Source: Branchiostoma floridae (Eukaryota; Chordata; Leptocardii; Amphioxiformes; Branchiostomatidae). Taken from it: a DNA stretch of 64,000 nucleotides. The stretch lies in the NCBI RefSeq assembly GCF_000003815.2, contig NC_049980.1, positions 7,095,699-7,159,698 on the forward strand, given 5' to 3'. Below are positions 37,101-45,169 of this stretch, piece by piece; positions within the stretch are counted from its first letter, which is position 1; every line of letters starts with the position of its first letter. Both the position numbers and the translations under genes were made by a program. A model generated the notes under the pieces. That model saw only the letters and a program-made list of their open reading frames with translations, was not told the DNA's origin and did not search any database.

Positions 37101-37420
37101 TGTGACTTTCTCAACTAAGAAATCAAGAAATTTTCTCTTTTTCATCACACTTCAAGGAGTAAAGATTACCTTAATCAGTATATTACATGTGTATATCCCA
37201 AATCCTAATTTTTATTTAAAAAATGTCCTTCATATAATTTTCATACTTTGCAAATTCTATTAAACTAGACCATCATGAAACCTCTCTTTACCGTGACCAA
37301 AAACTCCAAGGTGTGGACATAGTCCTCCTCTGTTTTCAGTATCTCCTTGATCACATGAACCCTCATGCGATCCCTCTTCTCCTGGGCCAAGTCTTCTGGC
37401 TGTTTTTCTCCAGTCGCCAT
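10488..37420 (-). CDS. PREX: P-Rex: PIP3-dependent Rac exchanger (RhoGEF), complete 35-exon gene
   Basis: Exons in transcript order: 37420-37292, 36755-36561, 34488-34384, 32767-32666, 32144-31983, 31369-31227, 30225-30068, 29500-29351, 28813-28669, 27800-27700, 27261-27108, 26517-26369, 25906-25776, 25071-24937, 24155-24007, 23441-23380, 22941-22799, 22151-22034, 21517-21395, 20925-20807, 20416-20258, 19629-19431, 18854-18647, 18098-17882, 17469-17379, 16555-16424, 16282-16241, 15816-15599, 15020-14918, 14477-14334, 13742-13628, 13235-13169, 12423-12236, 11883-11713, 10548-10488. All junctions are GT..AG and in phase, giving 4788 nt or 1595 residues. The order is DH, PH, two DEP, two PDZ and an IP4P-like C-terminus, as in vertebrate PREX1/PREX2. 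The family activates Rac at the plasma membrane downstream of PI3K and G-beta-gamma. The start [10 protein letters not shown] has a good Kozak context (AAGATGG). Least certain are the acceptor of exon 16 and the donor of exon 31. Confidence 0.93.
10845..11222. mobile_element. Inverted-repeat insertion in the last P-Rex intron
   Basis: GGCCACACCAATTTAATTTC at 10848 onward is matched by the complement GAAATTAAATTGGTGTGGCC ending about 11220. The similarity continues inward through TTGGTTCACGGATT on the left and AATCCGTGAACCAA on the right, giving arms of about 35 bases. The element is about 375 bp and non-coding. The target duplication is uncertain. Confidence 0.7.
11312..11645 (+). repeat. tRNA-derived SINE, + strand
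   Basis: Head: TGGCACAATCGGTAAGG resembles an A box and TTCTGGGTTTAAAAC a decayed B box. The body has blocks seen elsewhere in the window in either orientation: CCGTTGGATAGGACGTTAAA, and CACGTTTAAAGAACCCGCC followed by CACACTTATCGAAAA. It ends in an AT-rich tail near 11645. Shorter relatives are listed at 22250, 24440, 26830, 41980 and 44500. Without splicing, P-Rex exon 34 would read into this SINE. Confidence 0.75.
12830..12965. repeat. Degenerate tandem array of the palindrome CAGAATTCTG(G)
   Basis: Within about 130 bp the motif CAGAATTCTGG or a one- or two-base variant recurs roughly nine times, for example GCAGAATTCTGGCTC, CCAGAATTCTGCCAGAATTC and GCAGAATTCTGCAGAATT. Each unit is self-complementary and EcoRI-site bearing. 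It lies in the P-Rex intron between exons 33 and 32. Confidence 0.85.
14222..14312. repeat. (GAGT)n microsatellite
   Basis: GAGTGAGTGAG-type tetranucleotide repeats with interruptions, ending about 20 bases from the donor of P-Rex exon 30. On the transcribed (-) strand the array is (CACT)n. Confidence 0.9.
15235..15450 (-). repeat. LINE 3'-end fragment (copy related to 52740-52940)
   Basis: The order GGCAACAACTATTACACAAAGTAC, AAAATAGAGGTA, AAGCTTA, AACATAACAATA, CTTTGATATAGT, GAGTAGG and TATTCTTTCTAATA is shared with 52770-52930. The 52 kb copy begins with the AACTTTATTGCACAACA form typical of an inverted LINE tail, so both are oriented on the - strand. The family is not identified further. 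Confidence 0.65.
18165..18213 (-). pseudogene. Partial duplicate of P-Rex exon 24 with its acceptor
   Basis: Upstream of exon 24, a second copy of its beginning reads (on -) ATTACAG then AGTGTTGTCAGG, corresponding to [15 protein letters not shown]. It differs from true exon 24 (VLSGDQHQM..) by an exact 9-base in-frame deletion of HQM. The flanking intron end (CGTATTACAG against TGTATTTTAG with similar AT tract) is duplicated too. Homology stops after the CATCC(T/C)C block and no good donor follows. It is probably a dead fragment, although use as an alternative acceptor exon cannot be excluded. Confidence 0.75.
19055..19145 (-). repeat. LINE tail fragment with (TTTG)n
   Basis: TGTTTGTTTGTTCAAGCCTTTATCTA followed by ATTCATGAAAA parallels the start of 30285-30330, TTTGTTTGTTTGAACCTTTATTTA with ATTCATGAAA. 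Both look like the reverse-oriented 3' end of one LINE family carrying a short (CAAA)n tail. Confidence 0.5.
22245..22460 (-). repeat. SINE body fragments, reverse orientation
   Basis: TTTTCGATAAGTGTGGTTGGATCTTTAACTTGC is the complement of the SINE block at 11500-11530. Other reverse fragments of this block lie at about 24490-24600, 41990-42095 and 44510-44610. The neighbouring CCTTTCCAAAGGGGAAAACA resembles the 26210 and 30855 repeats. Confidence 0.6.
22799..25071 (-). CDS. PREX: P-Rex exons 14-17: tandem PDZ domains
   Basis: PDZ1 (residues about 615-700) has [37 protein letters not shown]2 (about 703-770) has [32 protein letters not shown]. The carboxylate-binding loops are degenerate (VGFHL, LGFQV), as in vertebrate P-Rex, where they are not typical ligand-binding PDZ loops. 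The exon 15/16 join is placed at an AAG acceptor because it is the only nearby AG that preserves the frame into QDLGFQVRG. Confidence 0.85.
24440..24775. repeat. SINE fragment followed by a dispersed repeat also present at 38580-38770
   Basis: After reverse SINE blocks (24440-24600), the segment 24640-24770 matches 38582-38720. Shared blocks are GTTAGACA.CCAGGTA, AATAAGATA(T/C)GCCAAAA, GCAGT.ACTCAAGCAACTGGA, TGATTT.GGAAACGG and GTCAGTGACACTGAAGT. The order differs at the end of each copy (the GTGACACTGAAG block is inverted at 38 kb), which points to an inverted-repeat transposon family. Confidence 0.7.
25776..28813 (-). CDS. PREX: P-Rex exons 9-13: tandem DEP domains
   Basis: DEP1 (residues about 395-480) reads [33 protein letters not shown], then [19 protein letters not shown]2 (about 497-585) reads [34 protein letters not shown], then [12 protein letters not shown]. 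Both carry the K(S/C)..LVxWL and LG..L..(N/D)G..HHV signatures. In vertebrate P-Rex the DEP region takes part in autoinhibition and PKA or mTOR contacts. Here DEP1 is split after HH by a phase-1 intron and DEP2 in the same place, which suggests an old domain duplication. Confidence 0.92.
26090..26290. repeat. Dispersed repeat (shared with 30760-30925)
   Basis: TCAGGTACCCATTTTTACACCTGGGTGAAGTGATGAAGG and AAGTGCCTTTCCAAAGGGCACAATGTCGAG align with 30800-30880, where TCAGGTATGCATTTTATACCTGGGTGG and AAGTGCCTTTCCAAAGGACACAATGTCTAG occur. Both lie in P-Rex introns. It is probably a SINE body. Confidence 0.65.
26590..26965 (+). repeat. tRNA-derived SINE and adjoining repeat, + strand
   Basis: GTGTAATGGCCTAGTGGGTAGAGTG is a good A-box head and GTCATGCCGGGTCACACC a damaged B-box region. 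The body block CTGTAATGATTGCACAAAGTTGTGTGGCC recurs at about 25410-25435 and 31860-31885. The following part (26820-26930) carries the CACACTTATCACAAAGAGTAGGG block of the 11.5 kb SINE. Confidence 0.7.
27936..28146. mobile_element. MITE with CTGTAAATGCA termini and TA target site
   Basis: TACTGTAAATGCA at the left and TGCATTTACAGTA at the right are exact inverted ends. The interior holds imperfect inverted copies of TTCGCGGT(G/A) blocks. The TA at each edge is the likely target duplication. It is 211 bp, non-coding, and sits in the P-Rex intron before exon 9. Confidence 0.85.
29351..31369 (-). CDS. PREX: P-Rex exons 6-8: PH domain
   Basis: Residues about 240-380. The PH strand order is readable: [20 protein letters not shown], then [20 protein letters not shown], then [12 protein letters not shown], and the terminal helix [18 protein letters not shown]. 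In this family the PH domain binds PIP3 and packs against DH. Between YCKK and RVIGKK is a weakly conserved loop encoded across the exon 6/7 junction (donor GTCAGT, phase 2). Confidence 0.9.
30275..30925 (-). repeat. LINE 3'-end fragment and adjoining SINE-like repeat
   Basis: GTTTGTTTGTTTGAACCTTTATTTATTCATGAAAGCTC.. is the reverse of a LINE 3' end with a short (CAAA)n tail; GGCCTGCAGGCCGC follows. From about 30760 the sequence matches the repeat of 26150-26240. It lies in the P-Rex intron between exons 6 and 7. Confidence 0.55.
31983..37420 (-). CDS. PREX: P-Rex exons 1-5: catalytic DH (RhoGEF) domain
   Basis: Residues about 18-230. Visible DH motifs are [17 protein letters not shown] (first conserved helix), [19 protein letters not shown], and [17 protein letters not shown] (the helix that contacts the GTPase), followed by [16 protein letters not shown]. 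The first exon stops exactly after TLEFLVT and the next resumes with AFLKRMRSR, the same join as in vertebrate P-Rex proteins. The introns here carry a 1.2-kb terminal-inverted-repeat element (33165-34365) and an IR element (36066-36476). Confidence 0.93.
33165..34365. mobile_element. 1.2-kb terminal-inverted-repeat element in a P-Rex intron
   Basis: ACTCTCACCTCTCAAATA at 33165-33182 is answered by the complement ending in GAGAGGTGAGAGT at 34353-34365. Just inside are unusual sub-terminal arrays: CGTACCGGTACGTTTATTTT with two further GGTACGTTTATT-like copies on the left, and three GGGGGTACTTTTATTCCA-like units on the right. A TA or longer AT-rich target is possible. The inside also contains part of another repeat (GATGCGTACCGGTACGC at about 33425). 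No transposase frame was recognised. Confidence 0.75.
34695..35165. mobile_element. Decayed repeat bounded by CGGTACCC-type ends
   Basis: AGGGGTACGTATCAGTAC near 34700 and ACGGTACCCAAACCT near 35160 form a weak inverted pair and resemble the ends of the 9128-9524 hAT element. No target duplication is visible, so this is tentative. Confidence 0.4.
36066..36476. mobile_element. CAGGGCTCTAGCCAGC element with triplicated right end
   Basis: The left end CAGGGCTCTAGCCAGC is matched by GCTGGCTAGAGCCCTG at about 36390-36405. The interior has repeated CCGTCA(A)TTGACGG blocks. After the right terminus the segment GGCTAGAGCCCTGCCAAC plus a CTAGATCTCT spacer is repeated three times (unit about 29 bp) to about 36476. 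Ends beginning CAG(G/A)G suggest hAT, but I could not find an 8-bp duplication. Confidence 0.7.
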
Positions 37421-38875
37421 CTTCTTCTTTCCAGGTCCACTTCTTTCGACAACGAAACAGAATACCACCCAAACTCTGCAAACCTGGGCGGTACCTGCCT
37501 ACTAGAACCGACCTGGAATGTAATTTGGTGTCTGGCGACATTCTATCAGCAGTTTCTGGTAAATATGTATCTGTAAAAAGATGAATATTGATGTTTTTGT
37601 TGCGAGCTGTCGAGGACGTCACCTTCTCGAAACTGCCGCCACACTGCCGTCTGACCTCTGACCGCCTGGACTAGGCTACTGGGAAGCGGGGGTGTCAGAA
37701 AGGAATAAAGTTCCACTTTCATTTTCTCATTGTCTCTCTACCAAACTCCATGGGTTGTTAGAGAATTTGTAGAAACTGGCCAAATAGACTGTATGATACG
37801 CAGACGAAGATAGCAGACCGTAGTAAAGTTACAATTTGCAACCCACTTCCAGACCGGAGGGTGAGTTAGATGATGGAAACATTGGTAAAAGTAACGTTAC
37901 TATTAGGAATCGGCGAAATGCTACATATGTTTTCTCTAAGCAGATGTTATTGTACGTGTGTGGATAGAAGTGGTATCATTTTTTAACTGCCCCCCTCCAT
38001 GGCCACCTCTTCAACAGAACAGAAGGCAGCTGAAACTTTGAATTGCGGCCACTACTATCCCTTGACCGTAACCGTCTGATTGCAGAAAGGCCAACTTGTG
38101 ACACAGCGCCTGGACTGAATGATAATGCCAGAGTAGTTTATAGTAGAATAATATACATGTAATTTAAAAGCCACCGCTGGATGTAAATTGTAACGCCAAG
38201 GTCGGCTAACGCCTCTGGCATATCATTCGGTCTATTGGGCCAATTTCTATTTTCAACAACCCATGATGGGTGTTGGGTCGCCGGGTACGATGCTAACGTT
38301 TTAGTTCTGGTCTTACCCATGGACACATACCTGCAACCTAGCCGGCGCCTATCGTGACACAGTCACCGCAACTCCTATACCCCAGTCTCATCCTATACTG
38401 AATAGAACTCACTACGGTACGACATAACACAGACCCTACTGATATAGATTCAAGGACTGTCCAATGCACCTGAAATCGAAGCAATAAAACCGCAGCGCAC
38501 TTCCCCATTGACATTGTCTGCCAGGTAAGTTACCTAGTACATTTATCATGAGCATGGAAACAAGAACAGGAACAGTCGACGAATGTTAGACATCCAGGTA
38601 CATGTAATAAGATACGCCAAAAAGCAGTTACTCAAGCAACTGGATATGATTTGGGAAACGGTCATAGTTTGGATATCAAAGACCAGTTTCTCCCAGATCA
38701 CTTCAGTGTCACTGACGAAAGATGGTGGATGCCATCGGAAACGTCTGACGTCTGACCAAAAAAAACACTTTCCAAGAAAGACGACACTCGGATCTCTCTC
38801 AGAAGATTATATATTTCAGTAAGAAGTAGCACAACGTCCGTTTAATACATGTAACAATAATGACGATCGTCTTGT
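37421..38875. promoter_or_regulatory. P-Rex 5' UTR/promoter region and intergenic repeats
   Basis: The region between the P-Rex start and the stop of the upstream gene. It should include the P-Rex promoter (- strand, upstream means rising coordinates). No clear TATA box was found. GTAACGTTAC lies at 37891-37900. A 20-bp inverted pair (GACTGAATGATAATGCCAGAG near 38113, CTCTGGCATATCATTCGGTC at 38213-38232) and the dispersed repeat at 38582-38770 occupy most of the rest. Confidence 0.4.
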
Positions 38876-41800
38876 TTAACAAGAAACTTCTAACGAATGT
38901 TCTTCTTCAATATAAGGCATCCTAGTGCCTCCTTGCTCTTTATACTTCGCTTTAGACAACCACGGTCTAAATACCATATCAGACGGCCAGAAGTTCTCCT
39001 TCAGTACAATATTGGCTTGCTCGATGGCGACGTTGACTCTAGCGAAGACGACACCCTGTCGTTCGTTCTTCATCATACGTACGTAGGTTAGTTCTACTCC
39101 CTGTTCCCTAGCGTGACTATAGATAGCTTCCTTTATGTCATTGAGCGAGTCCGAAGTCTTCATATACCCAAGAAAGAAGCGACGAACTCGTCTCCTTTTC
39201 CCCTCAGGGACCGTCGCGTTTTGGTGACTTTTCGTTGTTTGGTTCTGATCTGATTCAGAATTTTCTGGAGGTCGGTTGCCTCTGTTTTCCTTGTTGTTGG
39301 TCTCTTTGCCCAGTCTTGCACTCACACAAGTTGAATCTTCTAGACCGGACGCGTTTATTTGTGAGGTCTTCGTCCAGTTAGTGTGACTTGCTTCGTGTCT
39401 GCTTTTCAACCTAAAACCGATAGTTTCTGGTCGAACTTTGAAGTCTTTGTCACCCAAACTGCTGTTGTTCACTGTTTTGCTACCACTATGTCTCGCAGCT
39501 TTCTTCTGACTTGTGATGTCATTGGCTCTGCTCTTAGTTACAGCGGAATGTTTGATACTGGCATTACTGCCCTGGTACCGGTGTTTATAAGGATTTGTGT
39601 TGGCACCGGTACTGATAGGTTTGTTGAAAGACTGGTACAGGTCTTCCGGCGGTGGAAACATGAGGTATTGTGGGTTCACAGTTCTTAGGACATCTTTTCC
39701 TTCTTCCGCATCAAAGTTCTCGTAAACGTAACAGTTGTTAGACTTGATGTCGCGGGGCTCTATGGCGACTGTGTTGTAGTGTGGAGCAGAGGAACTGTAC
39801 GCTGGGAAATGTCCGGCGCGTTTGCCGTAAGATGAAACGTCCTTGTCGTGGTAGAGATTGTTGCCATGCGTCAGGACGAAGGCGTACGTGGGCTTGTAGC
39901 GGCCGAGGCGAGCTGGTACGTAGTTGTCCCAGTCAAAGTCGTCCAAGCTACCTGGAAGACCAAAGACATCTATATTCAGTGGTTGTTTTTGAGGTGAATA
40001 TGTGGTGAAAGTCAACTCCAGTGATGAACCGGGACGAGGGGGGGATATAAGCTTAGTCACGTTTGGGGTTGTTGTTTCACCGCAAAAGCGCCGCCTACAT
40101 CGGTTACATATAGCGGTGAGAAGCAGAACTCCAGTTAGAAGCTCTGACGAAGGTGTCTGAGAGACAGCGAAACGTAAGCAATGTAACTACCTGTAACTAA
40201 ATGTGACGTTAGCCAAAGAACAAGACGCATATTGTCGAACCCGTTTCCGAAACGGGACCCGGCCAGGATTTTAGCGGAAGCGATAAATAAAAGTCTTTAC
40301 TAAGGAATATACAGAAATTTTGCTCCCGACTATTTTTCTACGTTCTGTGTTTTTCCCTTTCTTAAGATATTTTTCATTTCCGAAAACTACCCGGGAGGGC
40401 CCTAGGACCTAGGCCTAAGGTGGCCCGTGGGTCCCCCTGTATGCCGACAGAACCATTTTCCATCTGCTTGGAGATTAATTTCCCCCTCCCCTTCCGTTCT
40501 TCCACCCTTACCTTCATCATGTCCGTGCCATTGAGACTCCTCTGTCGTGCTGAAGCTCCGGGCCCCGCCAGCCTCCGAGATCATGTACCACTTCAGGGGG
40601 AGGGCCCGTGTCGCAAGGTCAACGTCCTCGTCTTCACTGTAATAGTGCAAGGTCAAACACAAGGACGTGTTAACGACTGTATGTAAACTATCATTCAAGG
40701 ATAGACGAGTTTCAACGACATTGATTGATCAATAAAAAGGCAAAGAGATATGATTACACATATATGGTGCAAAACAAATAATAGAATGAAATCTGGTATA
40801 CGGTTATGTCTGTTTTGATTATTTCTGTTATTGTAAGTGTCTGTTAAGATTATAAGTATATTTCATAACATATCTTAATACCAATGTTGTGGCAAGTATC
40901 ATAAGAGAACATCTCTTTATCATTACAAATCTCTTTTTGATGCATTTTAAGCATTTTACACTGTTTTTTTCACCTGCTACTCTGTTCGCCGTCTTCTTCC
41001 TGCCATCTTCGCGGATCCTGTTTGTCGTATATTCTGGACAGGTCCACTCCCTTCTCGGGGTGGCAGGGGAAGAAGCTGTCCCATCCCAAGTCGTCAAAAA
41101 TAACTGGAAAGAAAAAGAGGAAATATTCCAAATACATACATCTCAATCATGGAAACCGTGTTGAAAATTACTCTCCAAGCAGAGGTTCGGCGCTGCCGTT
41201 TTTTACGTGTTTTAGGCGTGTTTTGTCAGGCTTTCTATTTTGTACAAAACAGAATGACAGTCAAAAAAACGTCTAAAACGTAAAATAGCCAGAGTCGAAC
41301 GTCTCCTTGAAGAGTAGCTGAAAATTGCTAATACCCCTGTCACATTATCCGCGATCTTCGGGCGTATCGATGGAAGATCGACCATATTCAAGATCGACAG
41401 AGGGTTGCGCGTATTTCATCTGAAAACCGTTCATGTCACATGTAAGCCATACTTTGTACCTTGTACAATTGTTGTGCTTCATTTTTATAAGCGGGGCTCC
41501 CAGAATCGTCGTCCGATCGATTTTCGTAATGTGACAGGGGTATAACGACCGTGCACAGGGAATGTACGACAAAAGTAAATACGGTCTCTTTGGAATTCGA
41601 GTTCGCTAATGGAGAACCCGCCAAGGCCAATTAGGCCATGGAAAATGAATGATGTGTTTCCAATTACGAGCATGAAAAAATAGTGTCGGTAGGTACTAGG
41701 TATATACGGCATTACCTTATTACCATAATCTTATTAAACGTATATAATATGATACTACATTCACACGCACAGTATTATGATACAACAGAAATGAGAAGAA

Positions 41801-44047
41801 CATGTCGGAAAAGATTTTACAACGTTTCTATCTCTCATGTTTCAGATCGAATATTTGTTGTTTGTTTGTTTTTTGTTTATATTGTTTGTTTGTATGGTAT
41901 TCCCAGTTAACCGACTCATATCGCAACACACAAGGTTTGTACTGAAGAGTACATATGCAGACAGATATTTTACCCACTTACACCGGGATGGGCCCCTACT
42001 CTTTCCGATAAGTGTGGTGGGTTTTTTTATACGTGCTCGAAGTGTGGCTGTCTTAAAACACGGGACCTCCATTTAACGTCCTATCCGAGGTTCGTCCATT
42101 GTCGAAGCAAGGTACTCATTTCCACTTGGCAGAAGTGAGGAAATTCTAGCCTGTCATATCATAACTCCCGAGTCTCTTCCACGGTGCGAAGAGGACAGAA
42201 GAGATTCGGGAGCTATAATACGGCTGAATACCAGGCTAAGGAAATTCGTGTACAGTTCCTTAAGTTTTCCAAGTTCACAAAGTCGGTTGCATGTCTGGGG
42301 ATTTGGATCCATAACCTCCCTTGACCAAATAAAGCCTCTTGCGTATTTTCCACCCCATATTTTGAATAATCCCTACTTGCCATTCAGCCCAGAGAGAGGC
42401 CTGCGAAGGGGACAAGTGGCCATTAAAAGTCAACTGGCTGCGCCGTTGCTCGTCTTTGGCAGGATCTAGGAATGTTGAGTTTTCTTGGCACCGGGATGGT
42501 GTCGTTAAATGTGTAAAGGTTTCTGATTCGTGCACCATGCTGCACAGCCATGTCAAGTCGTTTCCTGACCAACCATGGCGAGTTAGACAACAGTCATTTA
42601 TCGTATTTGGCACAGTCTTTTCCCTACATAAAATGTGCAGCTCCGAACTTCACATGCGCCAGTATAATAGTCAGTGCGGTAGAGAAGGTCAAAATATGGG
42701 GGTATTGCCATTAACGACGAAGGTCTCTCTGTTATAAATACACAAATACACACACACTCACACACACGCACGCTTAAGACACACAAACACACACATAAAC
42801 TTGGGAAAAACAACTTATAGGGTGCGATCTACCAACAAGTCGAACAACACACACGACTAAGTGCAAACACGAGGCCAGGCTTGTTGATAGGAGGTTTTAA
42901 CGCCGGCTCAAGCGGGAAATGTCAATTCAAGCTTCTGAGTTGGCAATCACAACGAGACTGTCTCTTTCAGTCTTTGTAAATAAACTCTTGTCTCCGAAGA
43001 TCCAGACGACACAGACGGCTAGAAGTTCTTATTGTTGTAGCTTTTATACTAGATGAATAGTGAAGAATAGATGACAAAAACGGGACAGACAACAGTTCAA
43101 CAGCAGTTCACACCAAGTCAACAGCTTTCAAATTTCTTGCGTTTTGAATGACAGTCGCACAATTTTCTTCGAAGAGGTGCCAACAAAAAACTTCTTGCAT
43201 ATCAGTCTTTGACAGAAAAAATAAGTTACCACACTGATAGAATGGCCTTTCGTATTTTACGTGTTGGCGCAGGTAAAACACATGACATTCTATATTTGTC
43301 AAAGCATTTGTCAAACCGTCATGATCACGCTTTACACACGTACACATACACAGTGAGAGATACTGCCCGCGCTAGGAGGGACACACAGACAATGTCACGT
43401 TCTAAGCGTTATTTGCAAACCCTGGGAATTCATGCCAGCAGTGTTGGTAGTTACACAGTGATCCTTCAGTCACGCTCATGAATTAAAGAAGACACGCTGA
43501 GCTAGGGGTGAAGCATTCCTGCATTGGTGACATGTGTTTACAGACCGAAACGATCTCCCTCTGGGTATACTTAAAAAATGCCTAAACTCGGACAGGTAAA
43601 AAAATTGTCTAACCAAAGACTCCAGTCTGGTAGCTTTTTACCATGATACGTCCTGTCAGTGTCGTTCTTTTACACTAACCACAATTGTTTGGTACCTTTG
43701 TCGTACGAACAAACATCCACAACAGAACACAAATCTTCCTCTGTAGACGCCCGGGTCAAATTGTCCGACCTAAGACTTTTCATCTGTGTGACTTAATAAC
43801 TGCGTGCAAAACTCACGTTTGCTAAATTCTTGAACATTATCTCGCCCAAGCCCGGTCATTTTCCACTATTAGGGGCGGCCCGGTCCCTGTAGTTAAAGGC
43901 TAGGGTATAAATAGGTTGTTTCTAAGGGACCTTGTATGTACATATGGACGAAAGACTCCATAAGCGTGTGGCAAGCAACACAGCAGGGGAAAAACAAAGA
44001 GGTTACTAGTCCTACAGACCCTTACCTTCAGCCAAATCGCTGTCCAT
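38876..44047 (-). CDS. Unrecognised acidic protein with C-terminal RRM-like domain (4 exons)
   Basis: Exons 44047-44026, 41103-40974, 40636-40512 and 39951-38876 join in phase (1, 2, 1) with GT..AG borders to 1353 nt, or 450 residues. The start MDSDLAE precedes VIFDDLGWDSFFP. After an acidic SSSEDEDVD stretch and PLKWYMISEAGG comes SLDDFDWDNYVPARLGRYKP, a second copy of the aspartate-tryptophan motif. Residues about 150-340 are polar and probably disordered (NKENRGNRPPENSESDQ). Residues about 345-450 begin with a basic KRRRVRRFFLGYM and continue GVVFARVNVAIEQANIV..ENFWPSDMVFRPWL, a pattern I associate with the RRM-like domain of LINE ORF1 or gag-like proteins. No signal peptide or membrane segment. 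The function is unknown. The first exon is short and the least certain part. Confidence 0.7.
40637..40973. other. Intron of the unrecognised gene
   Basis: AT-rich intron between the second and third exons (donor GTGAAA, acceptor ATTACAG). I see no repeat or other feature in it. Confidence 0.5.
41165..41290. mobile_element. Near-perfect 85-bp palindrome with adjoining CTCCAAGCAGAGGTT end
   Basis: 41201-41285 is a palindrome with almost no loop: TTTTACGTGTTTTAGGCGTG pairs with CGTCTAAAACGTAAAA, centred near TTTTGTACAAAA at about 41243. Just before it lies CTCTCCAAGCAGAGGTT, also found at 45170. Related, broken arms occur at 45525-45580 and (inverted) 45880-45905. It sits in the first intron of the unrecognised gene. 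Confidence 0.75.
41333..41541. mobile_element. PIF/Harbinger-type MITE with TAA target duplication
   Basis: TACCCCTGTCACATTA at the left and its complement TAATGTGACAGGGGTA at the right are perfect 16-bp inverted repeats. They are flanked by TAA at 41330-41332 and 41542-41544. The 3-bp T(A/T)A duplication is typical of PIF/Harbinger. The interior (209 bp overall) is non-coding with CGATC-rich inverted blocks. Confidence 0.85.
41975..42095 (-). repeat. SINE body fragment, reverse orientation
   Basis: TTTCCGATAAGTGTGGTGGGTTTTTT, then CGGGACCTCCATTTAACGTCCTATCCGAGG, which is the complement of the 11430-11540 SINE body. A second fragment of the same orientation is at 44500-44610 (CTCGATAAGTGTGTTGGGTTC). 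Confidence 0.7.
42146..42238. mobile_element. Tiny hAT-like foldback element with perfect 8-bp target duplication
   Basis: CTAGCCTGTCATATCATAAC and the complement TAGCCTGGTATTCAGCCG form imperfect inverted ends, and inside, ACTCCCGAGTCTCTTC pairs with GAAGAGATTCGGGAG. AGGAAATT lies on both sides (42138-42145 and 42239-42246). At 93 bp it is essentially a stem. Confidence 0.85.
42737..42805. repeat. (CA)n-rich microsatellite
   Basis: ACACAAATACACACACACTCACACACACG and a second short (CA)n run, interrupted. No coding content. Confidence 0.9.
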
Positions 44048-45169
44048 CCCATCCTATAGTAGAGAGAAAGACGCGGTCAAATTCTTGGCACAGACGCAGA
44101 CGACATTTTGCACGTACGGGAGTGTTGGCGGGAATGGCCCAGCTGACAAGGCGGGGTAAAGTTCTCGCACAGTCGAACTGTCATTATGTCAACAGTTGCC
44201 GCGGCAAAGGGGCACAGGCCGCGGGCCTCTGTAAATATATGTCCTGTTTCACGGCCACAGAATGTCTCTCTTCTGTATATATATTTGTTGTAAGAATAGA
44301 AATGTAGCATCGTCGATGAAACCTGCATACATAAGTCTCACAGAAGGACACATATGTGTGAGTCTCACAGAAGTATGAGTTAGTATGTAATGGTACGAGT
44401 GTTCCAAACTAAGACTGAGAACGAAGCATATTTTGTTAGCAAAAAGTGCAATGCGGTTTTCCTAAGGCTTGTGTATTTCAGCCTGGCACACTGAGTTAAC
44501 CCTACTTTTCTCGATAAGTGTGTTGGGTTCTTTTACGTGCAGAGGTCTGAGGCTTACACCTGAAGCTCCCTCATACATGGGGCCGTTGGCATTACGTCAC
44601 CAACCGAAATGACGAATGCCATCCCTTACAGGATCTCTTTTAGAACATTACCTTAAAAGGGCCGACCCCACAGGCCTAGACAGTAATCTAACTCCATAAC
44701 ATCATTATGCTATAGACATGATTGAGGCAGAACCATTAGACTTTGTGTATAATTTTTAGGCTTATTCTTTTCATCTTTAATGTTTACCTCTCAATGCAAA
44801 CACCTGTTTTACATTCTGATAGTGTTTCTAGATATGCGATAATTCTAAATAATAAAACAGCAAAATACAAATTTTCACCCCATCCCAGTTACATGCTATG
44901 GCGCTCTAGTCTTCCAACAATTTATCGAAAATGCCGTCCACATTTTCAATATGAAAACCAATAGATTTCGCCGGGTCGTAAATAGAATGTTGATGGCAAA
45001 CAAAAGATTGATTACTTGAGATAGTTCCGCCACTTTTACAATTCAGTCGTCCAACAAGATCAACGGGTTTGTAAGAAGTGGCGCGTGCCGAGAGGGAATT
45101 CCTACATATACAAAGGCCGGAACGAACTATCAACTTTTGGGGGGGGGGGTGTAAGGACTCTCTCGTTTC

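Noticed and set aside
43906-44307. TATAAATA at 43906-43913 with the + strand frame 43936-44307 as a small gene
   Set aside because: The product has no recognisable feature and overlaps the first exon of the - strand gene. The TATA box alone is weak evidence.
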